NCBI RefSeq assembly: GCF_002443255.2
Contig: NW_019211454.1
Span: forward strand, 15,798,243 to 15,862,242
Direction of reading: 5' to 3'
Source of the DNA: Varroa destructor
Lineage: Eukaryota > Arthropoda > Arachnida > Mesostigmata > Varroidae
DNA length: 64,000 nucleotides
Below are positions 12,140 to 23,135 of the stretch, piece after piece. The notes beneath the pieces are model-generated. The model saw only the letters and a list, made by a program, of their open reading frames with translations, ran no database searches and was not told where the DNA came from. Made by a program: the position numbers and the translations under genes. Positions within the stretch are counted from its first letter, which is position 1. The number at the start of each line of letters is the position of its first letter.

Positions 12140-14610
12140 CCGAAAAGCTACTGAAAGCTGGCGGGCGAACGTGTCATTATAATGAACATTTTCAGAGGAA
12201 GCAACACTGATAGCATTAGGCTATATAACTGTCCGAATATTAAATTGCCCCACCAAATTCATTGGTATCAAATCAGTCTGGCTTGTGCTTCGATCCGTAA
12301 CAAAGCATTGGTTTATGCGCCTTGAAATAGCCAACGTTAGAAGCAATTTTATTTTGGCGCGCAAGTTTTTGTAACATGCGCTTTTGTCGATATGGCAAAC
12401 GTTCGTGTGCCCTTTCGTCAAGTGATAGAATACTGCTGATTGCTATTGTGGTCCACGGAAAAGCGCATCGATATATAGAACTGCCGTTTCTAAATCTAGT
12501 GACCATTATGTAAAATTTCAGTTGGCATCTGTACCTTTGCAAAATATCTGTATCGTTTGCAGATAGAAACCTGACTAAGTCATTCTCATATCTCGACAAT
12601 ATCCGCAGAAAGTTTTCTTAGGAATTGGACCGTAAGGCCCGATAAGGTCCGCGGTTTTTTATGGGTGGACCTAGCAGAACTAAATCAACAAATAGTTACC
12701 AATATAGTTAAAGTATGTGATCATGACGAGCAAGTACAGCGTGTATTGATTTCGTCATAAAACACAACGTATGGCCTCCAAGTCTTTTGTTTAACACATA
12801 AGCCAGCCTCCGCTGGATATCTTCATACGGAGGTTTTATGAATGCCTGCATAAAGAGAAGCCAACATAAAGCATCGGAATGCCTATAAGTTCTTCATACC
12901 ACGACCAAATTAAGAGGGGAACGGAGAGCGTCACTATGCCGAGCCAGCTAGTGTGGGTCAGCGATACGGCGGGTGCCGTTTTCCTGAGCCCTTTATGTGA
13001 GCCTCGATTTGTTCACGAACACCAACGGCGCCAACACCAGCGTCATTTCATCTAACGCTTCTATTCCCAACTAATACTATTCGACATATCACATCATCAC
13101 GTACTAAGCATCTTCGTCTTACGCTTTCGCCACCTCAATTAAATTCAGGCACGCTTCTGCTAGTGTACGTCTGCTATTAAGTCATGTCCTAAAATACCGA
13201 AGCAGGTAACCTGATGGCGGTTAGAGAACAGAGCTAGCATGGTCGTATGTAAATGGGCAAAAAAGCCAAGCATGCTCTTCTAGGCCTTCGAAGTCCCTCG
13301 CTTGCTCCCCGTCCTAGCCTACGAACCCACTCAAGGCGTTCTAGTCTCAATAGTTTCGTTGTCGACGTAGTCCGCTTTGGCGAATAAGCTCCTTATCTGC
13401 TTGGGTCGGGCCCTTGGCGCATTTCGACCCACCTACCGTTCTGACCCGCTGCTATCGAGAAGCTTGGACGAATAGCCGAATAGTTTTCTGACTGGTGTGT
13501 GTCTTTTCTGGGACGTCGATAATATAAGATTTCCCCTTACGACCTCATCGATCCCGCCTAGCCCTGGCAGGTTCCTCAAACATTCGCAGGGGCAACGCTC
13601 AGCTGGAGGCAAGGGCCTAAACGTGTCTTTATGTATGTTCGTGTCAATAGAGAAAACAGTAGCGCATAGAGGGCGCTAGCTGTCTCCTCAACGACATCCC
13701 GATTCCATGACAAAACCTCACGCCGTCTCGTATAAAGCCACTCAACACCCACTCATCCACCTGCCAGATAAATTTAAATTCTTTTGGTCTCTTCGCTAGC
13801 TGACGCTCAACCTTCGAAGAAACCTCGAAACCTTAAGGCGCCACATCGTTGCTGCCGCTCACAGCACCGAAGTGCCATTCAGGCTTTGCCGAGGTGCGGA
13901 GCAACGTCTACGTCAGGAGAGGCCAGTAAGTTGCTCGTTGGATAACATCAGTCCGACGTTCTCCCACTTTATAAGAAGGCGAATACAGAGACATATTATC
14001 AGAGCGGGTCGTAGGGAAAGGTTGAACTCACTCGAGATGTGGCGTGGAACGACGGCGCAGTAGATGGGGCATCCCACCACTGATATCATCTTGCTGTCAA
14101 TAACAAAGACGTAGGTAACAAAGACGAAGACACAGACGATAAAACGATGCAAGATCAGCATGAACTAGTTAGACGTTCAAGCCCAGTAACCGAACGATTT
14201 AAGCAAAAAGAGCAGGCTGCTCAGGTGACTGGACCAGTATGCTAAATCAAGGTTGTTTACTTGGCTGTCTGAGTGTGTGTATATACAGCTGCCCCGTGCA
14301 CTGCTACAAAAAAAAATGGGACAATACGCTTTTCCTCCATTCAAGATAAGGCCAGGTGAGGAACAGATTTGGGTCTGGCGCTAGAGCGCAACAGAGGAGA
14401 CGAAAAAACGCTAAATGTTATTAAAAAGCTGTCAGTTGCAACTCAGATCTCAATGGCCGCTGGATGGGTGTATGAGCAAAAATGTATGATAATTACCTTT
14501 TAAGTCAACTGGGGTTGCCATGATGAAGAGTCAAATTAAGGAACTGAATAATTTTAAAAAATTTCTGAGTAGCCTCTGATTTCTCGGATTTCACACTCTA
14601 AACCTCAAGA
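12140..14610. other. No recognised gene
   Basis: A minus-strand frame at 12599-12273 (108 codons) overlaps another at 12421-12221. Neither shows a recognised motif. The block from about 13,200 to 14,050 is somewhat richer in GC but has only short frames. Confidence 0.4.
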
Positions 14611-14618
14611 TACAAGTC

Positions 14619-14643
14619 CAGTGGCATGCGCACTATGCCACTG
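14619..14643. repeat. 9-bp perfect hairpin with 7-nt loop
   Basis: CAGTGGCAT at 14619-14627 pairs exactly with ATGCCACTG at 14635-14643 across the loop GCGCACT. It is compact and perfect but short. No transcription signal is attached to it. Confidence 0.6.
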
Positions 14644-17600
14644 AAGAAGTCCGTTAGGAAAGCCTAAGCTACCAGTAGGGTTTTTTGTACAAATACTAAC
14701 GAACAAAACAATCAAAAACTCCCAGAAAAGTCTAGGAGATGTCATTTGGTAAAAAAAAATACTAACTTTTTTTACGATTACGATTTCAATTTTTCTATTG
14801 ACGGCTCATCTCAGGCATCCACGCGCGTTATAAAAGATTACGTTTTAGCAGTGCACTGAACACCCAAGGTTACTTTTTTTGTCATGTAGGCCACATGCTT
14901 CTACTGCTATTTCTATTGATGGTGCTCAGGACAATGTTCCTAGCGCTGAATAAAGATTTCCAAAAATGCCTTAGCGTATAGGTAGGTCTCACAGCATTTC
15001 CATTCTACAGGGACATTCACGCCGCGTAAGCATAAGCAGGTTTTGCCGCGGACCAAAACGCGCTGAAGGTTTGCCAGAAGCCGAATAAAGCCCAGCTAAG
15101 AAAAAGAGTAAGAGGTAAAGGCAGAGGGAGAAAGGACGTGAGCAGAAGTGGCATTTGATGCCCTAGCCAGCTCATGCAGCTGGTTCTCTACGGAGCACGT
15201 ATGTACTCCACGGCAACGGTGGCGGCGCTGTTTGCGGCATGCCAAGCCATTGGTCTGAGTCTCGCGATGGTGGAAAGCTTTACTATTAGATGACTCCCAT
15301 ATGTTCCTGGTATCGTTCGCTTTTCCCTTTTTCCTTCTTTCCCTCTATTTTTGTTGTAGCCCCAGAAACACAGTTAGTAGCACATAGTTAGGCACGTTGC
15401 TTGATACCTGGTACCGGGCCAAGACGGCAGAACTGGAGAAAGGAAGAAAGCTTTTGCCGTGCTACTGAGAAACGACCAAGCTGAGGTAAATGAGAAACGT
15501 AAGCACAGTTCTTTTCGAGCAGCAAAAGTTCAGTTTCCGATCTGGCAGCAGGATGCGAGCTTGATCAGCTATGTCGGTATCGCCATATCACACTCTACAT
15601 GCCAAATGCTTTCACTGCACCAGGCGCATACACCAACATCCTTCTCAGACATAGAAAATTACCACTATTAAGCCAACTCCTGTTGTTTTCCCTACCGACA
15701 GTATCACCGTGATCTTTCTCTTTGAGGTAGCAAAAAATTTGGCTCTTGCAAACAAAAAAAAATAGAAAGAATAGAGAAAGCTTTCGCTTCATATGGCGAT
15801 AACTGACGCTAGTGAGAAGAGCAAATGGGCGTCTCATATAAAATGCACGCAGTGTAAAGGACCTTTAAGGTAATCGGGGAAGCTAGGATTGGAGGCTTAT
15901 GGTTTGACAGGCACCAATAATGGCAGGAAGCCAAAGAGTGAAGTGGGGGATAATTTAGGGTATAAGCTCATACCTTCGTTCACACAACCGTACTCATGCC
16001 TGATCCTTTTTATCCCCCCTTCCACATCGCCTGTAAACGGCCTTACAGCGTTGACAGACCCGCACGATGTACCAAAGAGATGCTTTAAATTAAATCGCCC
16101 TTTAGTTACGTAGCAGGTGCCGATCGCCAGGCCATGTTTCTTCGCTCCTCCGGGATTTACCTTGTCACCACTACGTGATACTTCAACGGTACAAGCAGCT
16201 TCGTAAGGTCGCTGAATCCTACTCGTATCCACCCATGGGATTGCTCTAATATTGTACAAGGCCTCAGGAGAACTCGGAATGTACGGAAGTCATGCTTTGA
16301 CAGGCTTTGCATAGTGTTGAAAACATTTTTCATTGGAACAAACGAGGTGAATAGAGCCGTTCCAACATCAATAATGGTTACCCTGTATACCAAAATTACT
16401 CGAATGGAATAACCACATTTAACATGTAGGAAATGCAATGACGTTCTAGTCTTATAGTAGAACGCTTTCCATTTTCGTCTACAAACGTAAGGAGGGCTGG
16501 ATGAGTCGACTCTGACGCGATGGAGTTCTTTGCGCTTATCCTATCTTCTTCTTGCCCCGCCGAAGCAGCTTGTAGAATGGATTTCCAACACGTTTCTGTT
16601 CCACCCAAATCTGTCTCTGATAATTCATGAAGTTGTTTGCAAATTTAATTTTGAAAGGGTCAAAGGGCGCTGGAGCTCGCTTCGAGCGGATTGGGTTAAT
16701 CGTTTTTCGGTTCTTTCAGAAGAGGAAAAACACGAAATGCACGAAATACAGACTTCCAAAAACTGAGCAAGCATAATATATTTAAGCAAAAATGGGCCAA
16801 TTCTTCTTTAGTGTATGAATTTGATGATAAGCTAGACTTACATGCCCAGCGCAACTCGCCGAAGACTCTAAATGGAACAGAACTACCATTCACGTACTGC
16901 AAATCTATGATATCCAGAAATCATGCACTCGTAGCTTACTTCGTTCAAAAACAATTATTAGGCCCCAAACCGCACACATCGAGTCCGCCATCAAATATCA
17001 AGCGTACGCATGTACAAGGTTCGTGTGCATATAGAACAAAGTATTGAAAGTTTTGCAAAAGTAACTTTTTATAGGAGGGGAAATTTTTTTCAAGGGGAAA
17101 AAAATAATTAAGTTTTTATGCTAATCCCGACCCGAGCGAGCTAAATAGAATCGATCTTGGCCATCTCATATACATAAGAAGCTACTAATGCTTGCCTCCC
17201 TAAGGTAATTTCCTTGTGCTCAGGACTAAGGCTTCTTATAGTTAAAATCTCCATTAGGGCTTCGTTGACTAGCCTAATGGAAACACCAAGGGCATTGCCA
17301 ACCTAATGCGAACCTTTTTCAAACAGTACCAATACACGCTATGTATGCTGATTCACCCATAATCACCTGAACGAGGCTGTTACTAGTAATGTTGTACACT
17401 GAATTTTCTAATACTTTCCTTACACGTGTATTTGAAATGTCTTAACAGAAATACACGCATATACGACTGAACTCCGCCAGTATTTTCACGTACATCCTCC
17501 CCATATTTACAGTTGTAATAAAGATTACCATATACCTTAAGAATAATACCAAGAGCAACAATAACAATGGCAGACTATTGCCACAAAATAATTATTATAT

Positions 17601-17720
17601 TACGACAAACTCAGTTAATTACATCTTCGGTCGCACAAGTACACATATACCCTATTCCCTAAAAAGATATTCTATCGACATACAGGCCCTACCTTCAACG
17701 CCGCTCTACAGGAATCAACA
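14644..17720. other. No recognised gene; run of minus-strand open frames
   Basis: Between 16608 and 15897 on the minus strand three open frames (70, 93 and 120 codons) follow one another with overlaps in different frames. This could be a frameshifted relic, but I recognise no protein family in it. A plus-strand frame at 16530-16766 overlaps part of it. From 17,050 to 17,700 the DNA is AT-rich and featureless. Confidence 0.35.
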
Positions 17721-17724
17721 TTAG

Positions 17725-17767
17725 CCACAACAAACTCCGCTCATGTTAATGGCGGAGTTTGTTGTGG
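17725..17767. repeat. Perfect 16-bp hairpin, 11-nt loop, with imperfect extension
   Basis: The arms 17725-17740 (CCACAACAAACTCCGC) and 17752-17767 are exactly complementary, with an 11-nt loop. Pairing continues outward imperfectly for about another ten bases to about 17,714 and 17,778, including at least one G-T pair. It is too long and close to be chance. No gene lies next to it. Confidence 0.85.
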
Positions 17768-17805
17768 GTGATGTTAATAGTGAAGATAAGGCCACTGTCG
17801 CTACA

Positions 17806-17816
17806 CCCCCCCCCCC
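17806..17816. repeat. C11 homopolymer
   Basis: Eleven consecutive C residues. The tract could form quadruplex or i-motif structures with neighbouring C runs only if more runs were present, and none is. It is also a common site of sequencing length error. Confidence 0.85.
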
Positions 17817-17819
17817 TAG

Positions 17820-19010
17820 CCAGCTTTGGCACACACGGCTTCCGTGGCACCTATTTCGCACTTCGTTCAGTTTTTGCGACGCGAGTCACAGCTAGGCTAG
17901 CCTGGCTTCAATGATTAGAAACATCGTATGATTCATTTGCGACTTCACAATCAGTGACAACCTCAATTGGGAAAAATGATTTGCAAGGCGAAAGACTAGC
18001 GCTTGATTCGAAGTCGTCAGATAGAAGAGGCTGTGGTCGGAGGCTGGTGGCCGGAAGCAGGGGAGATACGATTGTGATCAGCGGTTTTGAACACAAGCAG
18101 AAAATGGAAAATGGAGAAGTCTAGTGCATTTTTTTCTTTCATTGAAACGTTTAACGTTGCTAGCCCGTACACGCACAGCGTACCGTCACCCTTCACCGTT
18201 TTATTTATTTAGCCACGGTCATTGATGGACAGAGCGAAAAACGTTTTACGAGTGGAATCGAATTATGCATCGTTGATTCCTTCGAATAGGTGAAGAGCTT
18301 CTGCACGGAAGAAGGGTACAGACAACAGAAACAGATTTCCAAAGGGCAAAAATTACACAAGGCTTGCCAATCCACACATGTCTTCAAATATTGGCTAAAC
18401 TAACACCGTATATAGAGGCGTCCTTTATTCCGTTCGCTTTGATGTTGCGCGCCAGCCTGGCCAGCTTTTAACCTATTTGACTTGGCCATTGTTCTTTGTC
18501 AAAGCAAAACTGCTATTAACGGCAACTTGAGTAATAGCTTCCGCATGAAGATAGATCTGCAAAAAGCTCAAAAATGCGGAGAGAACTGTGCCATTGTTCC
18601 GGTCTGTCAGTTTTAGGTAGGCGTTATTATGGAGCTTGAATCGTAGCATTACGCCCGATAATAGCGCTGCGGAGGCGGCAAACGCTGCACATATTTAGTC
18701 GCTTTCTTATAAAAATATTAATTTTCAATTAATTTAGCTCTGCAGTAGCCGATACCCAAAGGCTGTGCTCAGTATACCCGCCTCGTACCAGTAACAAGAG
18801 ATCTAAAAAAAAATAAAGTCTACGCAATAGGCTAATACGTTGGGGATTAACGGGCATAGATTATTGTGTCTAAACGAGTTTAAAGGCTCTAACTTTATAG
18901 GTCTTCTATGGAGCTTAGACATGAAACAAATTCTGCAGCTATATATATATATATAAAGGTCACTCCGTTAATGGTCATTGCCATAATGTCGCGCCAAAGC
19001 GACAGCATAA
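17820..19010. other. No recognised gene
   Basis: Only frames of about 60 codons are seen, without motifs. A short alternating AT tract of 16 nt lies at 18941-18956. Confidence 0.45.
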
Positions 19011-19020
19011 GTCGTCGACA

Positions 19021-19290
19021 TTATTGGCAAGTAACACTGTAAAATGCGTATATTTCGAAAAACAGAAGAAAAAAATCTTCCAGTACGTTAGTGTTTAGAA
19101 AATGACTTGTACGCTCAAATTTATCCGATGCTTCGTCCAGTGATTGGGCTTCTTTGAGGGAAACCTCTGCTGCTGGGCTTAAGCCACTCTCGTCGGCTAT
19201 CAGGTTGGCCATAGCGTGCCGCGGTGGAGAAATGGCGGTAGTCTCATTAAAGTCGGCGACTTTATATCCATCCCCGTAAACTGGTTGATG
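19021..19290 (-). other. Possible unrecognised coding exon
   Basis: An open minus-strand frame of 89 codons runs between stops at 19293-19291 and 19021. Its first two thirds are hydrophilic and acidic (for example MANLIADESGLSPAAEVSLK) and use G/C-ending codons. The last third turns into AT-rich hydrophobic sequence, as when a frame reads out of an exon into an intron. A CAG near the upstream end could be an acceptor. No known domain is recognised, and it may be chance. Confidence 0.22.
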
Positions 19291-19293
19291 TTA

Positions 19294-22200
19294 GCTCATT
19301 TTGTGGACGACAGCGTTAGATACCACGAGAGGACAGCAGTGTAACTCAAATGTTGGAAGCACAGTTAGACCTAATTTGGCCAAGTCACATTTTATCGCAT
19401 TTTACGTTCGTTTGTAAGTGCGTCGGGCATATGGGCGGGCTGATTTCTGTCAGACAGCAGCGCCGACATACCACAACGGACTCTACGTAAGCGGTCGCTT
19501 GCGAGCAGACAGTCGAGAAACAAAATCAGCATAACGTTGTCCCGTCTTTTCTTTCGTTGTCGCTTTCCTATGGGAGCGCAGCAAATTTGCCACTCTAACG
19601 CCGCTACCCCACGGGTAGGCCCTATGTTGTGGCGAGAAAAGAACATTTCTCAGCACTTGCGCAAATATCCAGACCTCAGCACACCTCTCCTGTCCTATTT
19701 CGCTTCTTTCCAGGAGAGAGTTGCACAAGCTGTTGGAAGGACCAAGATCTGACCAAGACGACCACAGATCCATGGCAGTGTACGAGGGTACAGATGGCGA
19801 CAGGTAGGACAGATGGTTGGAAACAGGGTGGGTCGGATACACCAAAGTCGGAATTAGCGTTTCGGCGGCGGTGGCCGCCGTTGCCCCTGCTAAACTTTCC
19901 TACGCGGGGGACTTTCCCAGCGGACATGATCTCTATGGACCCAGTGCGTTCATCAGACGTAAGAGCACATGAGGCCAGAAAGCGGTTGAAATTTAAGCCC
20001 ATATGCTCGGCTCGCTAGTGGTTCTGAGCTGTCCTTCGCGAATTGTGTCTTTTGCTCTAAAGCCAAATTCTACTGACGATAAACGCTTCGTACTATGAAT
20101 TACAGGTAAAAACCGAACGACAACAATAGCGGCATTAGTTTCTATAAAATTGCAGGGTGTGTGCGTAACTTGCTCGTAAGCTTCTGTACGTCGAGTGGGT
20201 ACGATGAAGCCAATGTTACCCAATGAGTTTTGCCCTAGAAAAAGCACACAAAGAGCGCAAACGAATTTTGAGCATTCTGGTGCAAAAAATTAGTTCGTAA
20301 AGATCTGAAAAGTTGCGTTGCCCTGAAGCCACTGTCTACGACGGTGGAAATGATAGCTCTGGTGTAATGTGCACCAATTCAGCGTAAGCGTAAGCAGGAC
20401 TGAGAGATTTGAGTATTGTGAGCCGAGCGCCCCGAATAACCGTAGCCTGCAGTGGACAAGGCCCGCCGCATTTCCCTACGTTTAAGCCAACCGAGCTTGC
20501 TTAGCTGAACTGGACTGTGCAGAAGGGACGCTCCGGTTAGGAGAACCCATTTAGAGGAGCGACATTAGCCCGCGTTATGGAGCCGAAACAGCGGTACCGA
20601 CCGCCAAGCCCGTACAGATTTTTGATAACAGGGCAAGCCTCCTTCCCCGCCTCCTGCTTCCATAAGCACTCCCAGAATTCGCCCTCTACTGAAAGCACCA
20701 TGAAACTTTTTCCAGCAGCAGCCCTAGCCCCCTCAGTCGACAACGTTAAGCTTCTAGTCACTGTCTTAGTATTCAGTTGCGGGCGACAGAATAACATCGG
20801 CAATGTACCACACGTAACAGTGCGCCTCCGTGTATCTTTGTGTGTATACGCGTGAGCACACGTTTCCCCGTATATAGACAAATCCCAAGCGGCGCAATTA
20901 AAGTGGATCCGTACAGATAATAGTATATTGTTGACGACAGTATTTTACGTATTATCGTATTTTATTCGTATTCAATAAGAAAATGAGAAAACGAAAATAT
21001 GAGCGAAGGTGAAGGTTGAAGGTTGATGACAGATTATAGTTTTGATATCATTTTAAAACGTAGCAAAGAACGTTTTTTTGTCTCTTCGTTAAAACCTGCA
21101 TTCTGCAAAATATGCATTGGGTCTGAAATTAAAGCTGTCGCGGAGAGAAATGTTCTCAGGTCGTCTAATCGCAAAGATGCAAGCTTTGATTATCGCATAG
21201 ACTATTGCAAATTATGAATAAGTTCTACTTTCGTGGCCTAGCTGAAGCACGCCAATACTTTCTTTTCCTATTTTGATAGAAAAATCATAGATTTGAAATT
21301 ATTTCCACAAATTTTCGGTGTTAATAATGTATTTGTTTGACTTCCATACAATCAAATAAGTACGAATTAGATCGATCAGTTTGCAACCGTAAGAACTTAC
21401 AAAAGTTGGCCTAACGCCTGCGCTCACACGTGGCCTTTGCTAAGTGAAGTATGTATAAAATGATGGTATTTCAAAAGCTTTTTCCAGACACCTATAATGA
21501 TTTATACCATTCTAATAAAATAATAAGCTATAAGATAACAAAATGGTTTGTTACGACACAGTCACGACCACATAGACGATCCTCGTTGCACTCGTACGTA
21601 GCTAACGCCCTCTGAATATCCATTGGGTTCTACACCGCCATATAATTTGACCTGTACACAAATAAAAACTAGCGAAGGAATTAGCGAAAAAAAACCTTAG
21701 GGGTTTGAAATAGCTTTTAGGAATCTTTATGTACACGGTATTTGTACAAAGAATATGAAATGCCCAGTATAGTTTGTTGATGTTGACCTCTGCTTACCCT
21801 TTCGCGTTTAAAGAAATATATCGTGTGGAAATGTTATATAATACTGTGTGGTGGTAACTTTTTTTACATTGAGAATCACGTAGTTTGTGAGAGTGCTACT
21901 TAAAAGTGCCTTAATGGCTTCAAAAATGCCATACCCTTAAAAATTCGAGCTCTGCGAGGATCACCCTAAGCCATTTTTAGAAGGGGGTAGTCATCTCAAG
22001 AGCCCATATTTCTCAGTTGTAGGAGGGTGGGTTGCGTCCTCAGCTTTTTGATATCTCTTTTTCAATAAACTGACGTATTTTTGGAGCTCAAAATCGGTAT
22101 AAGATTTTGCTATCAAAAACAAAACAACAATAGTCTTGCATTGCCAAGAGCTTGCCACGCCCACCATATCACTGCAGGCAAACAAGTGGAAAAATAAGTA

Positions 22201-23080
22201 GTAAACATTAGCCATCATTTATCGATTAATGTCATATATGCGTATAAGGAAAAATATAGTCCCTATAGGTATACTAATTGCGTGTTTACATAATTTTCCT
22301 TTATACGAGCTTAAAATGCTAAACAGTCGCCATCAACAAGGGACATAAGCTTAAAACAAACAAAGGCCAAAATGGTTCCTTTAACGCTACTATTATAACG
22401 TACAGACATGACAAACGTATGATAATCACTCTCCAGAAATGTTCTTAAAAAAAAAAGATCTTAAATCGCTAGAAATTTCAAGGTATTCCGTGCGACAATA
22501 AAGTGCACACTATGTTAATAACATGTTTATTGTTAAGTACGCATTAACATATAGAAAGTCTTTTAACATATAGAAGGATTTTTCACAAACCTTAGCAAGT
22601 GTTCTTACAAGCGTTACATGGAAATGATATCTGTACAAATGATCCAATCATACATCTCACTCGTACCCATCTTGCTTTTGTAGTGTTGTATTCGACGATA
22701 GCAAAAGCGCATGTCCAACTAGTTGATAAATGTCCGCATGCCAAGGGGCATGTTTATTCCCCGATAGGGTCTTTACAGGCCCTATCCCCTCGGCCGACAA
22801 AGTTTTACTGCAGCATAATGGACGTTGCTATGACTAACGATCATCATAGTTTTCTCTGTTTCTTGAGGTGTAATATGGTACCCGTACTGTTTATTTCTCG
22901 CTCATGCCTTACTGGTACCTAGCATGACCTTTTGCTGAAGAGAAAACGAGCAACTTCCCAGGCCGCGATAAAATCCGGCGAACATGGAGAGTATATGGGA
23001 TAAGAGGTTAAAATTGAGAAGGAGATCACACTAGTTAATGGTTTTGCGCATCAGAGATATTTTTCGCAGGATTCGCTACC
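19294..23080. other. No recognised gene
   Basis: Overlapping frames near 19,390-20,020 are open on both strands (up to 129 codons) in moderately GC-rich DNA, and none carries a motif I know. From 20,900 to 22,500 the DNA is AT-rich. An imperfect direct repeat containing TTAACATATAGAA occurs twice between 22,543 and 22,577. Confidence 0.4.
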
Positions 23081-23083
23081 TAC

Positions 23084-23135
23084 AGCTTATCGAAACGGGC
23101 ACCCAGGAGTATCCGGGTGCCCGTTTAGATAAGCT
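23084..23135. repeat. Near-perfect 21-bp hairpin, 10-nt loop
   Basis: The left arm 23084-23104 and right arm 23115-23135 pair over 21 positions with a single mismatch (G at 23092 opposite A at 23127). The inner 12 bp, AAACGGGCACCC with its complement, are perfect and GC-rich. The loop is AGGAGTATCC. The size is near that of a small-RNA hairpin, although typical animal microRNA precursors have longer, more interrupted stems. No flanking gene or repeat family was recognised. Confidence 0.88.

Noticed and set aside
11987..15390. Fifteen-base exact match AGTTAGTAGCACATA at two sites
   Set aside because: A match of this length is expected about once or more by chance in 64 kb compared with itself.
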